Assembly (NCBI GenBank): GCA_963810915.1
Contig: CAWEPH010000001.1
Span: 1-64,000, forward strand
Source of the DNA: JAOUEA01 sp963810915
GTDB taxonomy: Bacteria; Actinomycetota; UBA4738; HRBIN12
DNA length: 64,000 nt
Direction of reading: 5' to 3'
The stretch's first letter is position 1. Every line of letters starts with the position of its first letter. Below, piece after piece: positions 57,734 to 64,000 of the stretch. Position numbers and translations under genes: made by a program. A model generated the notes under the pieces. The model was not told the origin of the DNA, did not search any database, and worked only from the letters and a program-made list of their open reading frames with translations.

Positions 57734-58870
57734 TCACGCCTGGATCGGGTCCGGCAGGACCCCGGGCGCCGGCGAGGCGGTCGGCACGGTCTCGGCCTCC
57801 GGCCAGCGGCGGCGTGACTTGGCGGCAAGCTTGAACATCAGCTCGACGGCCTTGGGATCCTCCGATGCCGGGCGCGCCTCCACGACCCCGTCGGCCACGG
57901 CCCGCTCCCAGATGTCCTTCCCCCGATCGGTGCGCACGATCGTGAGCGTCCAGCCGTCGGACTGCCCGAGCCCACCGAAGGAGATGTCGGCGTGCTCGGC
58001 GGCGAAATCGGGACAATGCAGGCAGCCGGGCCGCGTGAAGCGATGCGCATCCTTCAGGGAGTACGTGATCTCCTGCCCGTCGTCGGTGTAGAAGAGGAGC
58101 TTGCCCTTGATGTTGACCCGCACGATGTGATCGAGCTCGAGCCCGAGTTCCTTCTGCGCGATCTCGTCCATCAGGCCGTCGTACGTGAAGGTCTTGGAGC
58201 AGAGCAGCCCGAACGTCCAGGCGATCTTCTTCCGCCACTTGTTCACGCGGCGGGCCTCCATCGAGCCGGTGATGCTGGCCTGGCAGCTCATCCCCACGAG
58301 CGCCACCTTCGACAGGCCCAACTCGGCTGCCTTGACCAGCGCGAGGGGGTTGGCGGAGTAGGTGTAGCGCGAACCCGCCGTGTCGATCACGCCCCGCGCA
58401 TCGGTCACGACCGCCGGCTCCGCGTCCCAGAGCCGCTCGTCGGAGAGCTTCGAGGTGCAGGCGCCGTCGATCTCGCCGGTGCGCAGGCCCCAGATCAGCA
58501 GCGCCGAAACCACGCCCCCGTCCTGGCCGCTCATCAGCGCCTCCGCGTCGGTCGCGCGCGCGAGCACGATGTCCTGGTACTGACCGATGACCTCGTCCGG
58601 CTTGCGGGTCATGCCGAACAGGGAGGTGTCGATCTCGCCCTCCCAATCGCGGAACCGCGGGCACGCGCGCGTGCAGATGTCGCACCCCTTCTCACCGTGC
58701 GCGCACTGGTCGGGGCCGTCTTCCTGGAGCTGCACCGGGACACCGTCCTCGTAGCCCAGGACGTGGAACGGGCACGCCACGATGCAGGCCGTGCATCCGG
58801 TGCACAGACCGGTCGCGACAACCTCGTGGTGGAGGTCGAACCACTGGGTCTTATCGGCGGAGGACGCCAT
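57734..58870 (-). CDS. FrhB/FpoF-like coenzyme F420 hydrogenase/dehydrogenase beta subunit family protein
   Basis: A 378-residue iron-sulfur flavoprotein-type enzyme. The N-terminal cysteine cluster CTGCTACIVACP plus CDICTRACP predicts two [4Fe-4S] clusters. The FrhB body follows, with SGQDGGVVSALLIW and VGMSCQASI, and then CLHCPDFAAEHADISFGGLG. FrhB proteins pass electrons between F420 and Fe-S partners; no hydrogenase subunits are nearby, so it may act alone with a ferredoxin. The C-terminus is Pro-rich. The reverse -10 box TATGCT (58879-58884) ends eight bases before the ATG. Confidence 0.9.
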   Translation of the reverse strand: MASSADKTQWFDLHHEVVATGLCTGCTACIVACPFHVLGYEDGVPVQLQEDGPDQCAHGEKGCDICTRACPRFRDWEGEIDTSLFGMTRKPDEVIGQYQDIVLARATDAEALMSGQDGGVVSALLIWGLRTGEIDGACTSKLSDERLWDAEPAVVTDARGVIDTAGSRYTYSANPLALVKAAELGLSKVALVGMSCQASITGSMEARRVNKWRKKIAWTFGLLCSKTFTYDGLMDEIAQKELGLELDHIVRVNIKGKLLFYTDDGQEITYSLKDAHRFTRPGCLHCPDFAAEHADISFGGLGQSDGWTLTIVRTDRGKDIWERAVADGVVEARPASEDPKAVELMFKLAAKSRRRWPEAETVPTASPAPGVLPDPIQA

Positions 58871-58967
58871 CACGTGGCAGCATATCCGACGGGTCCTCGT
58901 CCGGAGGAAACCCGGATGGACTCCTGGCCGTAGTACCTCCGACGCGGGGAAGGACGGGAGGAACGAG

Positions 58968-59357
58968 ATGCGTGGAACGAAGCTGCACATGGGTCTGCTG
59001 GTCGTGGTGGCGTCGGTGGCGCTCACCGCGGCCGCGTGCTCGAAGAGCAACGACGCAGGAGGATCCGCATCGGCCTCCGCTTCCGTTTCTGCGTCCACGG
59101 GCGGCTCAGGGTCGGCCACGCTGACGGTCAAGGACTTCGCCTTCGATCCGAGCACACTCAGCGTCCCGTCAGGTCAGACCACGATCACCATCACGAATGA
59201 GGGAGCGGTCACGCACAATTTCTCGCTCGACGATGGGAGCGTCTCGCAGGACATCGCTCCCGGCGCGACGGAGACGGTGACCGTGAACCTCACGGCGGAT
59301 GCGCCGTTCCACTGCGCCATCCACTCGTCGATGACGGGAACGCTCAAGGTCGGCTAG
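58968..59357 (+). CDS. cupredoxin-domain lipoprotein
   Basis: A 129-residue exported lipoprotein with lipobox LTAAAC and an Ala/Ser-rich linker. The plastocyanin-like domain has the type-1 copper ligands His in VTHNF and Cys-His-Met in FHCAIHSSMTGTL. It is probably a surface electron carrier. GGGAGGA lies just before the ATG. Its stop overlaps the convergent IscA-type gene by four bases. Confidence 0.92.
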   Translation: MRGTKLHMGLLVVVASVALTAAACSKSNDAGGSASASASVSASTGGSGSATLTVKDFAFDPSTLSVPSGQTTITITNEGAVTHNFSLDDGSVSQDIAPGATETVTVNLTADAPFHCAIHSSMTGTLKVG

Positions 59358-59701
59358 ATCGAGAAGGACTCTCCGCAAGCGCATTCGTGCACGGCCTGCG
59401 GGTTGCGCATCTTCAGGCCGCCGCCCAGCAACGCGTCGTCGAAGTCCAAAGTGGATCCTTCGACGATCGGCACGCTGCGCGGATCCACGAGCACGCGGAC
59501 GCCTTCGGCCCCCTCGATCACGGCGTCGTCGGTTGCGGGACCGTCCTGGAACGAGAGCTCGTAGCTGAAGCCCGAGCACCCTCCCGCCGTCACGCGCACG
59601 CGCAGGCACGCAGCCGCTCGGCCCTCCCGCTCGGCGAGCGCCTTGATCTTGTGCGCAGCCGCATCGGTGACCGCGATCGGGGCGGAGGTCTCAACGTCCA
59701 T
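59354..59701 (-). CDS. HesB/IscA-type iron-sulfur assembly protein
   Basis: A 115-residue A-type Fe-S carrier. The three ligand cysteines appear as GGCSGFSYEL and CACGESFSI. It transfers Fe-S clusters to apo-proteins such as IspH or FdxA. The ATG at 59701 is preferred over an upstream TTG at 59710, since the reverse -10 box TATCCT (59710-59715) ends eight bases before it. Confidence 0.93.
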   Translation of the reverse strand: MDVETSAPIAVTDAAAHKIKALAEREGRAAACLRVRVTAGGCSGFSYELSFQDGPATDDAVIEGAEGVRVLVDPRSVPIVEGSTLDFDDALLGGGLKMRNPQAVHECACGESFSI

Positions 59702-59738
59702 GTCCTTCAAGGATACCCCCGGTGGGCCCCAGGCTCGT

Positions 59739-60923
59739 TCATCGCAGGAAGGCCACGAAGATCCGTGCGTAGGTCCGGGCAGCGGCGACGAGCTCGCTCA
59801 CGGAGATGGACTCGTTCGCCGTGTGCGCGACCGTGAGCGAGCCCGGCCCGAGGATCACCGTGGGGACCCTCGCCTCGTTGATGTAGAAGCGCGCATCGGT
59901 GATGCCCGTGAAGCCCACCAGGTCCGGCGCGGCTCCCGTTTCGGCTTCGACGGCGCTGCGGGCGATCCTGACGAGGTCCGTGTCGGGGGAGGCCTCGGCC
60001 GCATCCGTCCACTCGCGGATCGAGGCCTCGACGTGCAGCTCCGGGTCGTCCTCACGGAGCTCCGCCGCGAGAGCGTGGAACGGGGCGAGCACCGCTTCGG
60101 GATCGGTCTCGCCGGGCGAGATGCGCCGGTCGACGTCCACCTCGCAACGGTCGGGGACGACGTTGGGGGCGCTTCCCCCGGCGATCAACGCGGCGTTCAC
60201 CGTGGGGCGCCCTGTCAGCGGGTGCTCGAGGTCCGGCAGCACCTCGGGCAGGCGGAGCAGGTACCGAGCCATCGACGTGATCGCGTTCACGCCTCGGTGT
60301 GGTTGTGACCCGTGCGCCGCGCGTCCGTAAGCCGTCAGCGTGATCCAGGCTCCGCCGCGTTCTGCGAGGCCGAGTTGCAGCTCGCTGGGCTCGCCCACGA
60401 TCGCGGCATCGGCATCCAGGAGCCCTCGGTCCCACAGCACCCGGGTGCCGTGTGTGCCCGCCAACTCCTCGTCGGCCACGAGGTGGTATTCCAGGGTGCC
60501 CGACAGCTCGACCCCGGCGCGACGGATCGCAGCGCCGGCCGCCAGCGCCGCCGCGACGGGACCCTTCATGTCGGCGGCACCGCGCCCGAAGAGCCGCCCG
60601 TCCTCGACCACGCCGTCCCACGGCCCGTGCGCCCACGTGTCCGGCGCGCCCGCGGGCACGACGTCCAGATGGCCGTTCCACACGAGCTTGGGCCGCCCCC
60701 CCGAGCCGATCCTCGCGATGACGCTGGGGCGGCCGGCGTCGGAGCGGACGGTGGTCGGGTCGGCGCCCAGGCCTGCGAGGACGCCGGTGACCACCTCGGC
60801 GACGGCCTCCTCGGTGCCGCCGGGGTTCTCGCTCGGCGCCGCGATCAACGCTCGGGCGAGGGCCAGCACCTCCTTCGGGTCCACCGCGTCGGCGACGGCC
60901 TTCGGGAGGGCCTCATCTACCAT
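59739..60923 (-). CDS. M20 metallopeptidase (ArgE/DapE/CPG2-like)
   Basis: A 394-residue zinc amidohydrolase. The metal ligands are in WNGHLDVVPAG, GRGAADMKGPVAA and VADEELAGTHGT, with AYGRAAHGSQPHRGVNAI in the dimer domain. It may be acetylornithine deacetylase, DapE or a peptidase; no arginine or lysine genes are nearby to decide. The -10 box TAGCAT on the reverse strand (60932-60937) ends eight bases before the ATG and contains the ATG of the divergent NUDIX gene. Confidence 0.92.
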   Translation of the reverse strand: MVDEALPKAVADAVDPKEVLALARALIAAPSENPGGTEEAVAEVVTGVLAGLGADPTTVRSDAGRPSVIARIGSGGRPKLVWNGHLDVVPAGAPDTWAHGPWDGVVEDGRLFGRGAADMKGPVAAALAAGAAIRRAGVELSGTLEYHLVADEELAGTHGTRVLWDRGLLDADAAIVGEPSELQLGLAERGGAWITLTAYGRAAHGSQPHRGVNAITSMARYLLRLPEVLPDLEHPLTGRPTVNAALIAGGSAPNVVPDRCEVDVDRRISPGETDPEAVLAPFHALAAELREDDPELHVEASIREWTDAAEASPDTDLVRIARSAVEAETGAAPDLVGFTGITDARFYINEARVPTVILGPGSLTVAHTANESISVSELVAAARTYARIFVAFLR

Positions 60924-60937
60924 GGCGCGCGATGCTA
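60918..60937. promoter_or_regulatory. 20-bp reciprocal leaderless divergent promoter
   Basis: The forward -10 TACCAT (60918-60923) ends eight bases before the NUDIX ATG (60932). The reverse -10 TAGCAT (60932-60937) ends eight bases before the M20 ATG (60923-60921). Each start codon is therefore part of the other gene's -10 box, and the segment is nearly palindromic. The two polymerases cannot bind at the same time. Confidence 0.7.
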
Positions 60938-61522
60938 CACCCCGGCGACCTCCATCGACGGCTGCGCGCGGCGTTGGACCCCGCGCCCGTTCACGTCGCA
61001 CCCCCCGGCGACCGCCTCGCCGCCGTCCTCGTGCCGCTCGTCGAAGGTCCGGAGCCCGCGCTGATCTTCACGGTGCGCGCGGCCGGCCTCTCGCGGCACG
61101 CGGGCGAGATCTCGTTCCCGGGGGGGATCGTGGACCCGGGGGAGCGATCGGTCGAGGCGGCGCTGCGCGAGGCGCACGAGGAGATCGGGCTCGATCCGTC
61201 GTTGCCGACGATCCTCGGCGCCCTACCGCCGGTGCACACCCACGTGAGCGGGATCCTGGTGGTGCCGTTCGTGGGGGCGATGGCGACGCCCCCCCAGATC
61301 ACGGCGAGCGAGGCCGAGATCGACGAGGTTCTGGTGTTCTCCGTGGCGCGACTGGGGGCCGCGGAGCGGTCGATGGAGCTCTCCCGGCCGGAGGGGGGCA
61401 TCTGGCGAGGGTGGGCCTACGAGCTGGACGGGCACATGATCTGGGGGGCGACCGGCTGGATGGTGCATACGATCTTGGACGTGCTGAGGAAGGAGACCCC
61501 GTGGGTCGCGAAGGATCGATGA
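60932..61522 (+). CDS. NUDIX hydrolase, CoA pyrophosphatase-like
   Basis: A 196-residue protein. The NUDIX box is GGIVDPGERSVEAALREAHEE, preceded by HAGEISFPGG, the signature of the NudL/CoA diphosphatase group. It hydrolyses CoA or related nucleotides. It is leaderless (see the 20-bp shared promoter) and overlaps the next gene by four bases (ATGA). Confidence 0.92.
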   Translation: MLHPGDLHRRLRAALDPAPVHVAPPGDRLAAVLVPLVEGPEPALIFTVRAAGLSRHAGEISFPGGIVDPGERSVEAALREAHEEIGLDPSLPTILGALPPVHTHVSGILVVPFVGAMATPPQITASEAEIDEVLVFSVARLGAAERSMELSRPEGGIWRGWAYELDGHMIWGATGWMVHTILDVLRKETPWVAKDR

Positions 61523-61944
61523 CCCCCGAAGACCGCGAGCTGCGGATCCTCCTGGGCGAGGCGCATACGATCGCGGTCGTGGGCCTGTCCTCGGACTCGG
61601 CGCGGCCCTCGCATCGCGTGGCCACGTACCTCCAGGAACACGGGTATGCCATCGTGCCGGTGAACCCGCACGAGAGTGAGGTGCTCGGAGAGCCCGTCTA
61701 CCCCTCGCTGCGGGAGATCCCCTCCGAGGTCCGCGTCGACGTCGTCGACGTGTTCCGGCGGCCTGAGTACACGCCCGATGTGGCGATGGACGCGGTCGCG
61801 ATCGGGGCGCGCGTGCTCTGGCTGCAGGAGGGGATCGTGAGCGACGAGGCCTACCGGATCGCTACGGACGCTGGGCTGGAAGTCATCATGGGGGTCTGCA
61901 TCATGCGGACCAAGGAACGGCTGGACCGGGAGGCGACGACATGA
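61519..61944 (+). CDS. CoA-binding (Rossmann) domain protein
   Basis: A 141-residue YccU-like protein. Its CoA-binding-type Rossmann signature is AVVGLSSDSARPSHRVATYLQ, followed by IVPVNPHESEVLGEPVYPSL and VLWLQEGIVSDEA. The role is unknown. ATGA overlaps join it to the NUDIX gene before it and the DUF4177 gene after it; a CoA-linked unit is possible. Confidence 0.9.
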   Translation: MTPEDRELRILLGEAHTIAVVGLSSDSARPSHRVATYLQEHGYAIVPVNPHESEVLGEPVYPSLREIPSEVRVDVVDVFRRPEYTPDVAMDAVAIGARVLWLQEGIVSDEAYRIATDAGLEVIMGVCIMRTKERLDREATT

Positions 61945-62105
61945 CCAAGTGGGAGTACTTCGTGGCACCGCTCCTGGAGCACAATCCGGGGGAGATCCTC
62001 AACACGTTCGGCGAGGACGGGTGGGAACTCGTGGGTGTTGCCCAGATCCAGAACCCGATGGGCGGCGTGTCGACGGTGGCCTACATGAAGCGACCCAAGG
62101 GCTGA
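61941..62105 (+). CDS. DUF4177-like small protein
   Basis: A 54-residue protein, MTKWEYFVAPL with EILNTFGEDGWELVGV, resembling the DUF4177 pattern 'KWEY..... LN..G..GWELV'. It starts at ATG 61941 in an ATGA overlap with the previous gene. The function is unknown. It is short enough to be easily missed. Confidence 0.75.
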   Translation: MTKWEYFVAPLLEHNPGEILNTFGEDGWELVGVAQIQNPMGGVSTVAYMKRPKG

Positions 62106-62108
62106 GGC

Positions 62109-62750
62109 GTGCGCATCGATCACGTCGTGCTCGCCGTGCGCGATCTGGACGACGCCGCCGATCGGCTCTTCGCCTCGACGGGGCTCGATGCGGTGGCGGG
62201 GGGCCGGCATCCGGGCTGGGGAACCGCGAACCGCATCGTCCCGCTCGGCGATGACTATCTCGAGCTCCTCTGCGTCGTGGATCGAGAGGTCGGGGCGGGG
62301 ACGACGCTGGGCCGTGCCCTCCTCGACCTCACGCGGGACGGCCATGATCGATGGTTCTCGGTGTGCGTGGCCGACCCGGCGATCGAGGCCACCGCCGCCC
62401 GGCTTGGTCTCACCGTGGAGCCCGGCGCGCGTACACGGCCGGACGGCACCCAGATCCGGTGGCGGGGGGCCGGCATCGAGGACCCGGCCCGGCCCGCGTG
62501 GCTGCCGTTCTTCATCGCATGGGACGTCGCGCCCCAGGAGCACCCGGGGCGCATGCCCGCCACACACCGTGTCGACACCGCGGGCATCGGCGGCGTCGAG
62601 GTGGCGGGGGACACCGCCCTCCTTCGCGACTGGCTGGGCGGTGCCGACGTGCCCATCGCGTGCGTCGTCGATGACGGCCCGGCCGGGGTGCGATCCGTGA
62701 CGGTGGGACTCGCAGACGGCGGCCGGCTCGCGCTCGACGGGACAGGCTAA
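62109..62750 (+). CDS. VOC/glyoxalase-like domain protein
   Basis: A 213-residue protein with a GTG start three bases after the DUF4177-like stop. It begins MRIDHVVLAVRDLDDAADRL and has YLELLCVVDREVG, matching the glyoxalase-like (PF13468-type) VOC fold. Metal ligands are partly visible (His4, Glu near residue 55). The substrate is unknown. It is probably the last gene of the operon from 60932. Confidence 0.82.
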   Translation: MRIDHVVLAVRDLDDAADRLFASTGLDAVAGGRHPGWGTANRIVPLGDDYLELLCVVDREVGAGTTLGRALLDLTRDGHDRWFSVCVADPAIEATAARLGLTVEPGARTRPDGTQIRWRGAGIEDPARPAWLPFFIAWDVAPQEHPGRMPATHRVDTAGIGGVEVAGDTALLRDWLGGADVPIACVVDDGPAGVRSVTVGLADGGRLALDGTG

Positions 62751-62762
62751 GTCCCGGCCGCC

Positions 62763-63605
62763 TCACACCGCGAGGTCCATGCCTTCCGCGGCGGCGACGC
62801 ATCGCTCACCGTTCACGCCCCAGCGCTCGCGAACCGTGTCGGCCATCGCGTCGAGGGCGTCGTCGTCGTGCATCGGATCGTGATGGAAGAGCAGCAGCCG
62901 CTCGACCGCGGCCTTGCGTGCGAAGGTCGCCATCTGGGCGGTGCTGGAGTGCCCCCAGCCCACGCGGTCGCCGTACTCCGCTTCGTCGTACTGGCAGTCG
63001 TGGATGAGGAGGTCGGCGCCGGCCGCGAGGGCGTGACCGGAGATCCACTCGGTGCTGAGCGCCTCGAGGTCCATCCCCAGCCCGGGCTCGTGGTCGGTCA
63101 CGTAGGCCAGGGTCCGCCCGTCGGCCTCGATCCGATAGCCGACCGTCGGTCCCGGATGCAGGATCGGACTGGAGCGGATGTGGGCGCTCCCGATGGTCCA
63201 CGCGCCCTGAGGCGCGTCGTGGAAGACGACCTCGGCCGGCACGCGAGCCAGGTGCACCGGGAACAACGGGGGCGAGAAGTACGTGGCGATCCGGGATGCC
63301 AGCGAGGCCACCGGCGAAGGCGGTCCCCAGATGTGGAGCTCGGTTTCCGTGGACCAGATCGGGGCGAAGGCACCGAGGCCCTCGAGATGATCGACGTGGA
63401 GGTGGGAGAGCAGGAGATCGATGCGCCCGGGGTGATCCTGCATGAGGCGGAGGCCGAGGGGTCGCAGACCCGTCCCCGCGTCGAGGATCAGGAGCTGGTC
63501 GTCGGCGAGACGGACCTCGACGCACGACGTGTTGCCGCCGTGACGGATCGTGTCGGGGCCAGGTGACGCGATCGAGCCGCGGCAACCCCAGACGCGGACC
63601 CGCAC
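62763..63605 (-). CDS. MBL-fold metallohydrolase
   Basis: A 280-residue protein. Metallo-beta-lactamase motif SHLHVDHLEGL (HxHxDH), with HDCQYDEAEY and GWGHSSTAQMA providing the remaining ligands. It begins VRVWGCRGSIASPGPDTIRHGG, a layout common to a bacterial phosphodiesterase-like MBL group. The substrate is unknown. The GTG at 63605 overlaps the PAS-gene stop by one base (TAGTG). Confidence 0.88.
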   Translation of the reverse strand: MRVRVWGCRGSIASPGPDTIRHGGNTSCVEVRLADDQLLILDAGTGLRPLGLRLMQDHPGRIDLLLSHLHVDHLEGLGAFAPIWSTETELHIWGPPSPVASLASRIATYFSPPLFPVHLARVPAEVVFHDAPQGAWTIGSAHIRSSPILHPGPTVGYRIEADGRTLAYVTDHEPGLGMDLEALSTEWISGHALAAGADLLIHDCQYDEAEYGDRVGWGHSSTAQMATFARKAAVERLLLFHHDPMHDDDALDAMADTVRERWGVNGERCVAAAEGMDLAV

Positions 63606-64000
63606 TATGCCTCCTCCGAGTGCTCCCAGAAGATGGACATGGCCCCCACGCACTCGTCTGCGTGCGCGAAGAGCGGGAACGCGGTCACCTCTATGTGGCG
63701 GTGCGTGCCGGCCACGTCGCGGATCCGCAGCGAACGGTGGCTCGGCGTGCCCTGCTCGAGCGCCACCCCGAGCGGCCGCTCGGACGGGGGCAGCACCCGG
63801 CCCTCTTCGTCTGCCGGGCCGATGGCCCGCGACCATTCAGCCGCGGCGATCACCTCGCCCTCCGTGTAGGGCATCCCCAGCATCGCCTCGGCGGCCTCGT
63901 TGAAGTAGATGAGGTTGTCCTCGGTGTCCACGAGGAAGACGGCGGTCGCCAGCCGCGAGGCGAAGTCGCGCGCGAGGATCAGCACCAGGTTCCGTTGTGC
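63605..64000 (-). CDS. PAS-domain protein, 5' end outside the window
   Basis: At least 131 residues, with the open frame running off the window. A single PAS domain (LATAVFLVDTEDNLIYFNEAAEAMLG, then a PAC-like GTHRHIEVTAFPLF) makes up nearly all of it. It lies directly before the MBL gene and probably modulates it or shares an operon. A GTG at 63985 is one possible start. Confidence 0.75.
   Translation of the reverse strand, partial: AQRNLVLILARDFASRLATAVFLVDTEDNLIYFNEAAEAMLGMPYTEGEVIAAAEWSRAIGPADEEGRVLPPSERPLGVALEQGTPSHRSLRIRDVAGTHRHIEVTAFPLFAHADECVGAMSIFWEHSEEA

Overview
The window is high-GC DNA from an actinomycete-like bacterium, probably an uncultured or deep-branching member of the Actinomycetota. 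The evidence is the conserved actinobacterial trio of histidine phosphatase, DUF3090 and SCO1664-family genes (10.9-12.8 kb), a MutT1-type NUDIX/phosphatase fusion next to ppk1, an F420-linked LLM oxidoreductase and an FrhB-like protein, PHO boxes built of 11-bp repeats, and many start codons placed directly behind a TANNNT -10 box (leaderless transcripts). The exception is the first ~1.85 kb, a frameshifted fragment of a Gram-negative-looking RND efflux pump that stops abruptly and may be a contig misjoin.

Layout. 2.0-11.7 kb holds housekeeping and envelope genes: a tiny secreted protein with an LPXTG-like tail, a DUF4012 protein, pheA, a PQQ-propeller protein, two thioredoxin-fold proteins, a rhomboid protease, a CDF cation transporter, ogt and a SCO1664-family protein. 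11.6-26.5 kb is a phosphate and polyphosphate island. It runs from a divergent PhoR/SenX3-like kinase through pstSCAB-phoU and its OmpR-type response regulator, then a DUF47-Pit operon, a second DUF47 gene, ppk1, a CYTH-CHAD protein and MutT1. PHO boxes precede both pstS and the Pit operon. 26.4-34.4 kb carries a GNAT protein, CorA, ispH, a two-RAM-domain protein, an MgtE/SLC41-like Mg transporter with a doubled PhoU-RCK_C partner, and a DNA glycosylase.

34.6-42.3 kb is a cyanophycin locus: cphB, cphA, a DksA/TraR zinc-finger gene, pgi, and a convergent CphA-like Mur ligase that lacks the ATP-grasp domain, followed by pterin dehydratase. 43.7-49.9 kb is a GABA/polyamine catabolic locus (gabT, a PucR-type regulator, two aldehyde dehydrogenases). 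Three copies of a 17-bp palindromic element there look like the regulator's operator. 50-64 kb contains hydrolases, ferredoxin FdxA, a 1,095-residue GAF-5xPAS histidine kinase, an FrhB-like flavoprotein, a cupredoxin lipoprotein, an IscA-type protein, M20 and NUDIX hydrolases sharing one very compact divergent promoter, a VOC protein, an MBL hydrolase and a truncated PAS protein.

The sequence has a quality problem. At least 16 single-base frameshifts break otherwise well-conserved genes between 2.3 and 36.6 kb. In 13 genes the length modulo 3 matches the number of +1 insertions seen. The last 27 kb shows none. These are most simply read as uncorrected long-read insertion errors, so the affected genes are annotated as genes rather than pseudogenes. 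No rRNA, tRNA, CRISPR array, integrase or insertion sequence was seen.
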